Positions 7,917-16,860 of a stretch of DNA of 55,152 nucleotides are shown here, piece after piece (the stretch's first letter is position 1; each line of letters starts with the position of its first letter). A model generated the notes under the pieces. It had not been told where the DNA came from. It ran no database searches and worked only from the letters and a program-made list of their open reading frames with translations. The stretch is from Ilumatobacteraceae bacterium (lineage in GTDB: Bacteria > Actinomycetota > Acidimicrobiia > Acidimicrobiales > Ilumatobacteraceae), in assembly GCA_024643255.1 (NCBI GenBank), contig JAHENF010000002.1, positions 1 to 55,152 on the forward strand, written 5' to 3'. The position numbers and the translations under genes were made by a program.

Positions 7917-8540
7917 ATGTACTTGTTCAGCCGCAGCACCATCGCCACACTCGGTCGCGAGTTCGACGCCATCCCCGCGGCGATCGAAGTCGGTGCGATG
8001 GTGACCAAGATCACGGGACGCGACGTCAACGTCTTCACTGCCCACTTCGGCGCCCCGGGCGGTTCGGTCATGTGGAGCGCCCGGGCCGACTCGCTCGCCG
8101 ACCTCCAGGAGGTCACCGAGAAGCTGATGGCCGACCCCGGATACCTCGAGAAGCTCGAGTCGATGAACGGGCTGTTCATGACGCCGGCGGAAGACCGGTT
8201 CGCCCGATTCATCACCCCGCCGATGGAGGCGACCTCGAGGTACTACGGCGTCACGAGCGCTGCGATGGCCAACGGCAAGTTCGCCGATGCGATGGCATTC
8301 GGCATCGAAGCCGCCGAGTACATCGGCAAGGCGCTGAAGGCTCCATCCGCCTTCGTCAAGGCCGCGTACGGCGGGTTCGGCGACGTCACCTGGATCACGG
8401 GTTTCGACACGATGGCCGAGGTCGACGCATTCGACGACTGGCAGATGACCGACGCCGGATACCACGACATCTTGCAGCGTTCGGGCGGGCTCTTCGTGGA
8501 GAACTCCGGTCACACGAGTCTGCTCGAGAAGCTCACCTGA
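7917..8540 (+). CDS. Unknown two-lobed protein, possibly dimeric alpha-beta-barrel-like
   Basis: 207 aa, no signal peptide, no membrane segment. The start at 7917 is supported by AGGAGAG at 7906-7912; an in-frame start further upstream lacks a ribosome site. The protein appears to have two related lobes, each with a strand-rich start (VNVFTAHFG..., DVTWITGFD...), then an Asp/Glu-rich helix and a GGLF or NGLF block (NGLFMTPAEDRF, GGLFVENSGH). This pattern resembles duplicated dimeric alpha-beta barrel or NIPSNAP-like modules, but I do not recognise the family. Control by the divergent Crp/Fnr protein is likely. Confidence 0.8.
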   Translation: MYLFSRSTIATLGREFDAIPAAIEVGAMVTKITGRDVNVFTAHFGAPGGSVMWSARADSLADLQEVTEKLMADPGYLEKLESMNGLFMTPAEDRFARFITPPMEATSRYYGVTSAAMANGKFADAMAFGIEAAEYIGKALKAPSAFVKAAYGGFGDVTWITGFDTMAEVDAFDDWQMTDAGYHDILQRSGGLFVENSGHTSLLEKLT

Positions 8541-8577
8541 CCTCCGCACCAAGCATCGGCCACACGCACAGTCAGGG

Positions 8578-8616
8578 CGCCGTCGCGATTGGGGTCTGAC
8601 CCCAATCGCGACGGCG
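8578..8616. repeat. 39-base perfect palindrome with GGGGTC-T-GACCCC core
   Basis: Arms of 19 bases (8578-8596 and 8598-8616) pair perfectly around a single central T (8597). The outer part reads CGCCGTCGCGATT. The same design and most of the same arm recur at 52144-52172. It lies between the stop at 8540 and the start at 8634. It could be a terminator hairpin or a dispersed REP-like element; no T-run follows. Confidence 0.85.
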
Positions 8617-8633
8617 AGGCGATACTGGGGCGT

Positions 8634-9248
8634 ATGGCTTCCACCATCGAAGTGTTCGCCGACATCACCTGCCCGTTCACCCACGTCGGGCTGAAACAGG
8701 TCGTGCGGCATGTTGCCGAGATGAACGACCCGGTCGCCGTCGTGGTGCGGGCATGGCCCCTCGAGTGGGTGAACGGCACTCCGCTGGACGTCGATGCCGT
8801 GGTGGTCAAGGCGAAGGCGCTGAGCCAGCAGTTGGGCGTCGACGACTTCTCGGGGCTGCGCGCCGACCGATGGCCCAAGACCACGATTCCCGCACTGAAC
8901 CTCGCCGCCTCGGCCTACGAACGCGACGCCGCGACCGGACTTGCCGTCAGCATGGAGTTGCGTTCGGCATTGTTCGAACAGGGCGTCGATGTCGGCGACC
9001 CCGTCGCGCTGGAGTTGATCGCGACTGCTCACGGCCTGCCGGTGCCCGGGCGCGAGGCAAGCCAATCGGTGCAGCGCGACTACGACGCCGGTCGAGCCCG
9101 TCCGGTCCAGGGATCGCCTCACTTCTTCGTCGGGGGCGACGGATTCTTCTGCCCCGCACTCGACCTCGGCCACGACACCGCCGGCCATCTGACGGCTCGA
9201 TTCGACAGTGAGATGCTGGCGGAGTTCTTCGCTCGCATCGATCGCTGA
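8634..9248 (+). CDS. DsbA-family (FrnE-like) thioredoxin-fold protein with CPFT motif
   Basis: 204 aa cytoplasmic protein. It starts with a strand followed by DITCPFTHVGLKQV, the position of the CxxC motif in DsbA/FrnE-type proteins, and ends with SPHFFVGGDGFFCPAL containing the cis-Pro loop. Only the first Cys of the CxxC is present (CPFT), so disulfide isomerase chemistry is unlikely; a glutathione- or mycothiol-S-transferase or isomerase role is possible. The ATG at 8634 is chosen; the in-frame extension upstream runs into the palindrome and has no family similarity. Confidence 0.85.
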   Translation: MASTIEVFADITCPFTHVGLKQVVRHVAEMNDPVAVVVRAWPLEWVNGTPLDVDAVVVKAKALSQQLGVDDFSGLRADRWPKTTIPALNLAASAYERDAATGLAVSMELRSALFEQGVDVGDPVALELIATAHGLPVPGREASQSVQRDYDAGRARPVQGSPHFFVGGDGFFCPALDLGHDTAGHLTARFDSEMLAEFFARIDR

Positions 9249-9253
9249 CTTCT

Positions 9254-9318
9254 CGATCCCGACCCGACGGATCCGGCTGGAGGGGGGAGGACAGCCGGAC
9301 CCGATCGGGTTGGGATCG
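9254..9318. terminator. Long imperfect hairpin downstream of the DsbA-like gene
   Basis: Arms at about 9254-9278 and 9293-9318 (CGATCCCGACCCG... against ...CGGGTTGGGATCG) pair with a few mismatches around a 14-base G-rich loop, starting 6 bases after the stop at 9248. Likely terminator or mRNA-stabilising hairpin. Nothing else is recognisable between 9249 and 9430. Confidence 0.6.
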
Positions 9319-9430
9319 ATGCGAAGAGTACGGAGCCCACATGGCCGGCGGATGACGACGAGATGGAATGCATTCGACATTCGGCTGAACGCCGTGTGAT
9401 TCAATGTCGGAGAAATCCTTGGAGGAGAAC

Positions 9431-9733
9431 ATGGACGTTGGAAGCCTGCTTGCAGCACTGCTGCTCGGATTCGTGTGTGGAGCAATCGGACGGGCGCTCG
9501 TCCCCAACGACGCGTTCCGCATGATGAGCGGCTGGCAGTCGTGGTTGGCCTCCACAGTGCTCGGCCTGCTCGGCGCCCTCGTCGGTTATTGGATCTTCAC
9601 CGGCGTGTTCGGCATCGGCGACGACGACAAGTTCGACTGGGGCGGCATCGTCGGCGCGGTCATCGGGGCGGTCATCGTCGTCGCGGTCGGATCCTGGGCG
9701 ATCAAGAAGTTCGCCAAGGGCAAGCTCGCCTGA
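9431..9733 (+). CDS. GlsB/YeaQ/YmgE-family small membrane protein
   Basis: 100 aa with three hydrophobic helices and the family start MDVGSLLAALLLGFVCGAIGR. This family (transglycosylase-associated protein/GlsB) is linked to envelope stress; the biochemical role is unknown. The start at 9431 is supported by GGAGGAG at 9421-9427; a start nine codons upstream lacks a ribosome site. The C-terminus ends in a short Lys-rich tail. Confidence 0.9.
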   Translation: MDVGSLLAALLLGFVCGAIGRALVPNDAFRMMSGWQSWLASTVLGLLGALVGYWIFTGVFGIGDDDKFDWGGIVGAVIGAVIVVAVGSWAIKKFAKGKLA

Positions 9734-9785
9734 CGGCCACCACTCGACAGGGCCACCGCCCGCGCGAACGTGATATCACGGGCGC

Positions 9786-11261
9786 ATGGGGAACCTGGCT
9801 GACGAGACGCGGTGGCTCGACGCCACCGCCCATGCCGAACTGATCGCCACCCGGGAGGCCACCTCGACCGAACTGGTCGAGGCTGCGATCGAACGGATCG
9901 AGCGTTTCGACAGCGCGATCAACGCCGTGATCATGCGCTGGTTCGACCGTGCGAGGGCGCAGGCCGGAGCCTTCGACGAACTCCCGATGCAGTCCGACCA
10001 GCGCACCACCGCGTTCGCCGGGGTGCCATTTCTGCTCAAGGACCTCGGCATCCATGCCGCCGGGATGCCGCTGACATCGGGCACTCGGGCAGCACGCGAT
10101 TCCCAGCCCCTGTCGAAACACGATTCGACCATGACCATTCGATTCCGTGAGGCCGGCCTGATCACCCTCGGACGCACCAACAGCCCCGAGCTCGGCAGCC
10201 TCCCGGTCACCGAGCCCGCCGCCTACGGTGCGACACGCAATCCGTGGAACACCGACCACACCCCCGGAGGTTCGAGCGGCGGAGCAGCAGCAGCGGTCGC
10301 GGCAGGGATGGTGCCGGTTGCCCACGCCAGCGACGGTGGCGGTTCGATCCGCATCCCGGCGTCGTGCTCCGGTCTCGTCGGGCTGAAGCCGACGCAGGGT
10401 CGCACGTCGATGGGCCCCGAGCGCGACGAGTCCGGCCTGAGCACGCAACTGTGCGTCAGTCGCAGCGTGCGGGACACGGCCCGAATGCTCGACGCCGTCA
10501 ACGGTCCGGGCGTCGGCGACACCGTGATCGCTCCGCTGCCGCGGCGGCCGTACGTCGAAGAACTCGGCAGCGATCCCGTCCGACTCAGGATCGGGATGCT
10601 CGACACCCATCCCACCGGTGGCGCCCTTCATCCCGACTGTGTGGATGCGGTTCGCGCCGCCGCCGCCCTCCTCGAGGGTCTCGGCCACGACGTGTCGCTC
10701 GGGCACCCGCGCGTCCTGGAAGACAGCGAGTTCCCCCGCCGGTTCGCCGCCATGTGGGCCACGCAGATGGCGGTCGGCATCCAAGGGCTCAGCGCGGCGG
10801 TCGGGCGGGAGTTGACCGCCGACGACATCGAGCCGGTCAACTGGGCACAGGGCGAGTACGCCACCAGGCTCTCGGCCACCGAGTACGCCATGGCCCTGGC
10901 CGCGGTGTCGCAGTACCGACGCCAGATGCACCAATGGTGGGCCGACGGCTGGGACCTGCTGCTCACGCCGACCGTCGCCGCTCCCCCATTGCGCATCGGG
11001 GCGCTGTACGACGCCGACGACGGCATCTCCGCCGACAATCCGATGGCACCGTCGATCCGGGCGGGACAGTTCGTCGCGTTCACTCCACCGTTCAATGCGA
11101 CCGGTCAACCGGCGATCAGCCTGCCGTTGCACTGGAACGACGCCGGCCTCCCGATCGGTGTGCAGCTCGTCGCCGCATACGGACGCGAGGACGTGTTGAT
11201 CGCGGTGGCGAGCCAGCTGGAAACCGCTGCGCCATGGTCCGGTCGTCGCCCGCCGCTGTAA
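9786..11261 (+). CDS. Amidase-signature family hydrolase
   Basis: 491 aa cytoplasmic amidase with the Ser-cisSer-Lys triad: Lys in FLLKDLG (~84), Ser in GGSSGG (~162) and nucleophile Ser in SDGGGSIR (~186). Length is usual for the family. Hydrolysis of a carboxamide is expected; the substrate cannot be read from the sequence. It lacks the partners of a GatCAB complex and is not an obvious GatA. A second amidase-signature protein is at 33252. An 85-base gap to the HAD gene downstream shows no clear terminator. Confidence 0.92.
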   Translation: MGNLADETRWLDATAHAELIATREATSTELVEAAIERIERFDSAINAVIMRWFDRARAQAGAFDELPMQSDQRTTAFAGVPFLLKDLGIHAAGMPLTSGTRAARDSQPLSKHDSTMTIRFREAGLITLGRTNSPELGSLPVTEPAAYGATRNPWNTDHTPGGSSGGAAAAVAAGMVPVAHASDGGGSIRIPASCSGLVGLKPTQGRTSMGPERDESGLSTQLCVSRSVRDTARMLDAVNGPGVGDTVIAPLPRRPYVEELGSDPVRLRIGMLDTHPTGGALHPDCVDAVRAAAALLEGLGHDVSLGHPRVLEDSEFPRRFAAMWATQMAVGIQGLSAAVGRELTADDIEPVNWAQGEYATRLSATEYAMALAAVSQYRRQMHQWWADGWDLLLTPTVAAPPLRIGALYDADDGISADNPMAPSIRAGQFVAFTPPFNATGQPAISLPLHWNDAGLPIGVQLVAAYGREDVLIAVASQLETAAPWSGRRPPL

Positions 11262-11346
11262 GGCGAGCCGTCACGACGAGCTGGACGGTCACGGGCGCCG
11301 CCGACGGATCGGGGCCGTCGATCGATGCCCGATACCGTCAGGGCTC

Positions 11347-12036
11347 GTGAACCGCCCTGGCATCGACATCGACGCCGTGATCTTCGACTTCGCCGGCGTG
11401 TTGAGCACGAGCCCCGCCGCGGCGATGCTGGCCCAGGCCGACGGCTTCGAGGTGGACCTCGCCACGTTCATGCCCATCGTGCTCGGGCCACTCCACGAGG
11501 ACAGTGACCATCCTTGGCACCTCATGGAGTGCGGCCGCATCACCATGGACGAGTACGAGGTCGCCATCGAACCCCTGTGGCGTGAGGCCGGCTTCAGGAC
11601 ATTCCCCTCACCACCTCGTGGCGATCAGTTCCTCTCCGTGCTCCGCCCCGTGGTCGAGATGATCGACACCGCACGCGCGGTCCGCGCCGCCGGATACCGA
11701 ACGGCGATCCTGACGAACAACACGAAGGAGTGGGGTGGGTGGCGCGCCGCCTGGGACGCCGACAACCTCGTCGACGTCGTGGTCGACTCGTGCGAGGTCG
11801 ACCTCCGCAAGCCGAACCCGGCGATCTTCGAACTGACCGTGGAACTGCTCGGCGCCCCCCCGATCGACAGATGCCTGTTCCTCGACGACTTCCCGTGGAA
11901 TGTTGCGGCCGCCGAAGCGCTGGGGTTCCACACGATGCAGGTGACCGACCCGGTGGCGGCCGCAGCCGACGTCCGCCGACTGTTGGGCCTGCAACCCGCC
12001 GCGCCGCACACGGACGACGGCGATCCGCAACGATGA
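11347..12036 (+). CDS. HAD-superfamily hydrolase with altered motif I
   Basis: 229 aa, HAD-IA like. Motif I is VIFDFAGVL: the nucleophile Asp14 is present but the general-acid Asp two residues on is Ala16. Motif II is TNN (ILTNNTKEW), motif III the Lys in LRKPNPAIF, motif IV FLDDFPWN. FDFGGVL-type motifs occur in epoxide-hydrolase-N-domain-like HAD proteins, so a weak phosphatase or a non-phosphatase role is possible. GTG start at 11347. The stop is 4 bases before the start of the membrane protein downstream. Confidence 0.87.
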   Translation: MNRPGIDIDAVIFDFAGVLSTSPAAAMLAQADGFEVDLATFMPIVLGPLHEDSDHPWHLMECGRITMDEYEVAIEPLWREAGFRTFPSPPRGDQFLSVLRPVVEMIDTARAVRAAGYRTAILTNNTKEWGGWRAAWDADNLVDVVVDSCEVDLRKPNPAIFELTVELLGAPPIDRCLFLDDFPWNVAAAEALGFHTMQVTDPVAAAADVRRLLGLQPAAPHTDDGDPQR

Positions 12037-12040
12037 TGCT

Positions 12041-12928
12041 GTGAGCGACGACCGAGGAGGGCAACGCGCGATTGCGGGCCTCTGCGCTGCCGGGTTCACG
12101 ATTGCCCTCGCCGCGCTCGTCACCTCACAGCTGGCGCTGATGTCGGTGCTCGACGCCAACCGGGCCGCACGGGCAGCCGATCAGATCGCGACCTCGCGGT
12201 TCACCGCCAACGTGATCGCCCAGACCGTTCAGCAGGCGGTGGCGCCGATCGCCGGCCGAGACGTCGCCGCGCGCCTGTCGATGACGGCGAGCACGGACCC
12301 GAGCGTCACTGCCGTCGTGAGCGACGCATTGGTCGCCGCCCACAGCGCGCTGGTCGACCCGACCGTGCTCTCGGCGAGTACCGGCAACGCTGCGGTCGAT
12401 CGCGCCATCGTCCAGTCGGTGATCGATGCTGCGGCCCAGTCGGGCATCGACCTGGAAGCAGTCGGGGCCGACGCCGGCAACGCCACCATCGGTGGAGTCC
12501 CGCTCGCCGACGTCGCCGACCGGGCGAGCCTGCCCTCTGTGGTCCCTGCCGATGTGCCGAGTCTGGGACTGCGCCGGCTCGGTGAGAACACGCGGATCAT
12601 CGCGCTGCTGGCAATGGTGGTGCTCGGATTCATCGCGGTCTTCGCCCATCCGCGTCCCGGGCGCTCACTGCGCGGGCTCGGGTGGGCGGTGGCGGTCGTC
12701 TGCGGTACATGGCTCGTCGGGCTGCTGATCGTCGGCCGAGTGATCGGGCTCACCTCGACGACCTTGTTCGGCGAGATGATCGACGCCGTGTGGTCGGACG
12801 CCGTGCCGTCGATGCTGCTGCTCATGAGCGCCGGAGCGATCATCGGCATCGGGCTGTGGATCGCGGGGACGGCATTCGACGGCTTCGACGTGGAACGCGC
12901 GAGGCGATCAGCACATCCGCCGGGTTGA
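12041..12928 (+). CDS. Unknown membrane protein with extracytoplasmic helical domain
   Basis: 295 aa. One N-terminal membrane helix (~10-35), a polar Ala-rich domain of about 150 residues, then three hydrophobic helices (~188-285) and a short basic tail. The polar domain is probably outside the membrane and contains repeated DxxVxxAVVxxA-like helical patterns. GTG start at 12041, only 4 bases after the HAD gene, so both are likely co-transcribed. I do not recognise the family. Confidence 0.82.
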   Translation: MSDDRGGQRAIAGLCAAGFTIALAALVTSQLALMSVLDANRAARAADQIATSRFTANVIAQTVQQAVAPIAGRDVAARLSMTASTDPSVTAVVSDALVAAHSALVDPTVLSASTGNAAVDRAIVQSVIDAAAQSGIDLEAVGADAGNATIGGVPLADVADRASLPSVVPADVPSLGLRRLGENTRIIALLAMVVLGFIAVFAHPRPGRSLRGLGWAVAVVCGTWLVGLLIVGRVIGLTSTTLFGEMIDAVWSDAVPSMLLLMSAGAIIGIGLWIAGTAFDGFDVERARRSAHPPG

Positions 12929-12976
12929 TCAGACCGAAGTGGTCATGTTCCGGGTTCCGCCTGCCGATGAAAGTGC

Positions 12977-13633
12977 ATGGTCGATTCGATCGACATGGGA
13001 ACCACCGAACGTCACGACATCACGGTCTGCGACTTGGCCGACACCGTGGCAGGCGCCACGACGCGGGCCCGATGGGCAGAACTGGATGCCCAGGCTCCGT
13101 TCGCCAACCTGTGTGCTCGTGTGCTCGGTGTACGCACCGCCGAGTGGGCCCTGCGGGTCGAAGCGACCGGCGAGGAACTCGTCGGCCGACGCTTGGCAAG
13201 ACTCGGCACCGAATGGGAGGTGCTGCACTCGATCGAGACGGGCGACGGCGGCCACACGATCGATCATGTGGTCATCGGTCCCGGCGGCGTCTTCACCTTG
13301 ACCACCAAACACCGTCCGCGAGGTCGCGCTGTGGTCGACGCGCGATGTGTGCGAGTGAACGGCCAGCACACCAATCACGTGCGCAACGCTCGTCACGAGG
13401 CAACTCGCGCCGGATGGTTGCTCAGCGAGGCGTGCCACTTCTCGGTGACGGCGACACCGCTCATCGTGTTCGTCGGCCTCGACGACTTCAAGATCAAGCA
13501 GATGCCCGACGCCGTGCAGGTGACCACACTCGACAGGCTCCTCGCCTGGTTCGACTCCCGCCCGTCGATCTCGTCGCCCACCACGACGGCCGCGATCTAC
13601 CAGCGGGCCAGGTGGAGCACCACCTGGTACTGA
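12977..13633 (+). CDS. NERD-domain (nuclease-related) protein
   Basis: 218 aa. The NERD domain covers about residues 65-160: GEELVGRRLARLG, then IDHVVIGPGGVFTLTTKH with the Asp and Lys positions expected of the nuclease-like fold, and a Lys/Arg-rich stretch. The N-terminal ~60 residues and the C-terminal tail have no assignment. NERD proteins are thought to act in DNA processing, but nuclease activity is rarely shown. No helicase or kinase domain is fused here, and no defence genes sit beside it. Confidence 0.85.
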   Translation: MVDSIDMGTTERHDITVCDLADTVAGATTRARWAELDAQAPFANLCARVLGVRTAEWALRVEATGEELVGRRLARLGTEWEVLHSIETGDGGHTIDHVVIGPGGVFTLTTKHRPRGRAVVDARCVRVNGQHTNHVRNARHEATRAGWLLSEACHFSVTATPLIVFVGLDDFKIKQMPDAVQVTTLDRLLAWFDSRPSISSPTTTAAIYQRARWSTTWY

Positions 13634-13669
13634 GACCATCGGTCCCGATCGCCCACCCGAATACCCGAG

Positions 13670-13700
13670 CGGTGACAACCGTTCGATCCGGGTGTCACCG
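13670..13700. terminator. Bidirectional terminator hairpin between convergent genes
   Basis: CGGTGACA (13670-13677) pairs with TGTCACCG (13693-13700), extended by further G-C pairs with one mismatch, between the convergent NERD and Gfo/Idh genes. Position and symmetry fit a shared terminator. Confidence 0.6.
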
Positions 13701-13720
13701 TCCGGGTCCTGTCGGGCAGA

Positions 13721-14845
13721 TCAGCTCAGACCGAACTCCGACAACTCGACCGGGCGACGCTCGTCGATCGAACGATGCGCTGCAGCACCGGTGGCGACCG
13801 CCCACATGCCTTCGGTGAGCGTCACCGACGCGGGCCGGCCCGCACGGATCGCCTCGGCGAGGTGCAGATGCTCCATGTAGCTCGCGCCCTGATGGAAGTC
13901 GGGATACGGCACCCGAGGGTCCATCGGCGCCGGGATCTCGCGAACGCCGCCGCCGGGATGCGACCCGGGCTTGCCGGCCGCCGATCGTTCGCCGAGCCAC
14001 ACGACGTCGCCGGGCACGGTGGCCTCCATCTTCGCAAGATCGCCGGTGATCGTGATCTCCTGCTCGAATCGCCCACCCTCCGCGAACATGCACAGATCGA
14101 GTGCACCGCGCACTCCATTCGCGAACTCGACGATCACCAGGGCGTTGTCGAGAATGTCGGGCACCTCACCGTCGTACAGCTCGTCGAGATGGTTGACGTC
14201 CTGGCCGCCGCTCGCCATCACACGCACCGGGTGAGCACCGGCGACGAGATGCATCAGGTCGAAGAAGTGACAGCACTTCTCGACGAGCGTGCCGCCGGTG
14301 TTGCGGGTGAAGCGGTTCCAGTTGCCGACCTTCTCGAGGAATGGGAACCGGTGCTCGCGGATCGACACCATGTGGGTCGTTCCGCACACACCCGTCGACA
14401 GTTGCTGCAACATCGCCGCGGGTGTCGGCATGAACCTGTACTGGAGCCCCATCCACGTGATCGCATCGCGACCCTCGGCCGCCTCGACCACACGGCGGCA
14501 ATCGTCGACCGTCGTGCACAGAGGCTTCTCGATCAGGACGTGCTTGTCGCTCGCGAGTGCGTCGGCGAGCACCGCGGCATGGGTGAAGTTCGGCGTCGTG
14601 ATCACCACGGCGTCGACGCTCGGATCGGCGAGCAGGTCGGCGTGGTCGCTGTAGGTGGCGACACGTGCCTTGGCCTCTGCTCCACCGGGCCCGGCCTCGA
14701 CGCAACCGAGGCCCCAGTCGATGCTCTTGGCGACTGGATCGGCGAGAGCGACGACCTCAGCGCCGTCGATGTGGTTCAGGTCGAGGATGTGTTCGCCGCC
14801 CATCATCCCGCTGCCGATGATGCCGTAGCGGATCGTTTCGCTCAT
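13721..14845 (-). CDS. Gfo/Idh/MocA-family NAD(P)-dependent oxidoreductase
   Basis: 374 aa. The N-terminal Rossmann domain starts GIIGSGMMGGEHI, with VVITTPNFTHA and the conserved EKPL block; the Lys is the usual catalytic residue. The C-terminal alpha/beta domain carries the substrate site. Such enzymes oxidise or reduce sugars, inositols or pyranose derivatives; the substrate here is unknown. The start at 14845 is chosen because the reading frame upstream has no family similarity. It lies 56 bases downstream of the SnoaL-like gene on the same strand. Confidence 0.92.
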   Translation of the reverse strand: MSETIRYGIIGSGMMGGEHILDLNHIDGAEVVALADPVAKSIDWGLGCVEAGPGGAEAKARVATYSDHADLLADPSVDAVVITTPNFTHAAVLADALASDKHVLIEKPLCTTVDDCRRVVEAAEGRDAITWMGLQYRFMPTPAAMLQQLSTGVCGTTHMVSIREHRFPFLEKVGNWNRFTRNTGGTLVEKCCHFFDLMHLVAGAHPVRVMASGGQDVNHLDELYDGEVPDILDNALVIVEFANGVRGALDLCMFAEGGRFEQEITITGDLAKMEATVPGDVVWLGERSAAGKPGSHPGGGVREIPAPMDPRVPYPDFHQGASYMEHLHLAEAIRAGRPASVTLTEGMWAVATGAAAHRSIDERRPVELSEFGLS

Positions 14846-14901
14846 GAGTTCGACCGTAGTCCTCCGCAACCGTTGCCGCAGAGTGGTCCGATGCTCGACG
14901 G

Positions 14902-15270
14902 TCAGGCGACCAACGCAGCGAAGGCAGCGGTGTCGACGTACTCGTGCAGTCCGCTGATCAGGCCAGCGGAATCGAAGTGGACCACCACGCACACGTCGCT
15001 GCTGGCCGACACCCCGTCGGGACGAGTGAGACGAACCACGTGCTGTTCGACGACGAACCGGTCACCGACGCTTCGGCGAATGTCGGAGTAGTCGACGCGC
15101 ACCCCATCACGTTTGAGACCCTGGATCATCGTGAGCAGACCGTCGATTCCGTGCTCCGGATTCCCGTTCTGCCTGACGCCAGCGCCGGGTGCGAACAGGG
15201 CGCTCACGCCGTCGAACTCCTGCGTCGAGAAGTGCTCGAACAACTCAGCGGTACGTGCCTCGAGGTTCAT
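14902..15270 (-). CDS. SnoaL-like (NTF2-fold) protein
   Basis: 122 aa, single NTF2-like cone domain: an N-terminal helix (ARTAELFEHFSTQEF), GIDGLLTMIQGLKRD, and a strand-rich C-terminal half ending VHFDSAGLISGLHEYVD. The pocket residues do not identify a substrate; family members are isomerases, cyclases, dehydratases or ligand binders. The start is placed at the ATG at 15270. Likely co-transcribed with the oxidoreductase at 13721 and divergent from tldD. Confidence 0.82.
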   Translation of the reverse strand: MNLEARTAELFEHFSTQEFDGVSALFAPGAGVRQNGNPEHGIDGLLTMIQGLKRDGVRVDYSDIRRSVGDRFVVEQHVVRLTRPDGVSASSDVCVVVHFDSAGLISGLHEYVDTAAFAALVA

Positions 15271-15396
15271 ACCCAAACAGTATCCGCGCGCGACCGCACC
15301 GAACCCGACCGGCGGGATCAGCCGCGAGGCGCTGGCCACACCGAGATGGTGACCGCTCACGTTCAGGACGTCGCCGAGGTGACGTAACCTGCACCG

Positions 15397-16860
15397 ATGA
15401 CCGACCTGCTGATCGAATCGACCGTGCTCGAGGATCGACTCCGATCGGTACTGCCCGCCGACGTCGACTACGCCTCGGCTCGGCTCGTCGACGAGCGCAC
15501 CGAGCACTTGAGCGTGCGGCGAAACGAGCTCGAACCGGTGTTCAACGAGTTCGACACCGGTGTGATGATCTCGATCTGGAACAGGGGCGGACTCGGCTAT
15601 GCCGCCACCACCGACCTCAGCAGGACCGGCCTGACCGCGGCGGTCGAGCAGGCGCGCTCGTGGGCGGGCATCACCGCCGGGGCCATGGTCACCACCGCCG
15701 CACCGCCGAGCCACGCATCCGGCGCGTACGCATCCCCGGTCGAGGTCACCTGGGACGCGATGCCGCTGCACGATCGCCTCGAACTGCTACATCAGCAGTC
15801 CCGGCTGCTGGGCATCGATGACCGCATCGTCGACTGGGGCGCATCGCTCGTACGACGCGAGGTCGACCAGCTGCTGATCACCGCGTCGCGGGGCGGTGAC
15901 GGTGGCCGCATCGAACAGCGCTTCCGATTCGTGTACCCAAGTCTTCGAGCCACCGCGAACGAGGCGACCAACACCCAGACCCGCACGTTCGGGGGCCACG
16001 CCTACTGCGGTCAGGGTGGCGCCGAAGTGCTCGGTCGGTTCGGGTTCGGAGATGCCGCCTCGCAGATCGCCGAGCAGGCTCTCGAACTCCTCACGGCCCC
16101 GAACTGCCCGACCGGAGTGATGGACGCGCTGCTGGCGCCCGATCAGATGATCCTGCAGATCCACGAGTCGATCGGCCATCCGCTCGAACTCGACCGCATC
16201 CTCGGAGACGAGCGCAACTACGCCGGCACGAGCTTCGTCAAGCCGGAGATGTTCGGCTCCTACCAGTACGGGTCCGAGTTGCTCAACGTCACGTTCGACC
16301 CCACGGTGCCCGGCCAACTCGCGTCGTATGGATTCGACGACGACGGCACCCCCGCCGAGCGTCAGCACCTGATCGAGAACGGCATCCTCGTGCGTGGGCT
16401 CGGCGGAGCGGTGTCCCAGGAGCGCAGCGGACTCCCCGGCGTCGCGAACTCGCGCGCACAGAACTGGAATCGACCGCCGATCGACCGGATGGCCAACCTG
16501 AACGTCGAGCCCGGCGAGTCGACCGTCGACGAGCTGATCTCGTCGATCGAGCACGGCGTGTACCTGCACACCAACAACTCGTGGTCGATCGACGACAGTC
16601 GCAACAAGTTCCAGTTCGGCTGCGAGTACGGCCAGCTCATCGAGAATGGGGAGATCGTCCGCGCGGTCCGGAACCCGGGCTACCGCGGGATCTCGTCGAC
16701 GTTCTGGCGCAGCCTGTCGGGGGTCGCGAACCGCGACAGCTTCACCGTGATGGGAACGCCGAACTGCGGCAAAGGTGAACTCAACCAGGAGATCGGCACG
16801 GGACATGCCTCGCCGGCCTGCAAGTTCTCCGACATCGAGGTCTTCGGAGGCGAGTCATGA
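15397..16860 (+). CDS. tldD: TldD, catalytic subunit of the TldD/TldE metalloprotease
   Basis: 487 aa. It carries the TldD zinc motif HESIGHPLELD at about residue 255 (HExxxH), followed by the GTSFVKPEMFGSY region and the C-terminal GTPNCGKG stretch. With TldE it forms a heterodimer whose cleft degrades unfolded peptides and matures some RiPPs and the CcdA antitoxin in E. coli. The stop overlaps the tldE start (ATGA), so the two subunits are translationally coupled. No RiPP precursor is obvious nearby. Confidence 0.95.
   Translation: MTDLLIESTVLEDRLRSVLPADVDYASARLVDERTEHLSVRRNELEPVFNEFDTGVMISIWNRGGLGYAATTDLSRTGLTAAVEQARSWAGITAGAMVTTAAPPSHASGAYASPVEVTWDAMPLHDRLELLHQQSRLLGIDDRIVDWGASLVRREVDQLLITASRGGDGGRIEQRFRFVYPSLRATANEATNTQTRTFGGHAYCGQGGAEVLGRFGFGDAASQIAEQALELLTAPNCPTGVMDALLAPDQMILQIHESIGHPLELDRILGDERNYAGTSFVKPEMFGSYQYGSELLNVTFDPTVPGQLASYGFDDDGTPAERQHLIENGILVRGLGGAVSQERSGLPGVANSRAQNWNRPPIDRMANLNVEPGESTVDELISSIEHGVYLHTNNSWSIDDSRNKFQFGCEYGQLIENGEIVRAVRNPGYRGISSTFWRSLSGVANRDSFTVMGTPNCGKGELNQEIGTGHASPACKFSDIEVFGGES

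Noticed and set aside
12977-13633. NERD gene considered as part of a defence island
   Set aside because: No neighbouring helicase, nuclease, methyltransferase of restriction type or other defence protein; the neighbours are an unrelated membrane protein and an oxidoreductase.
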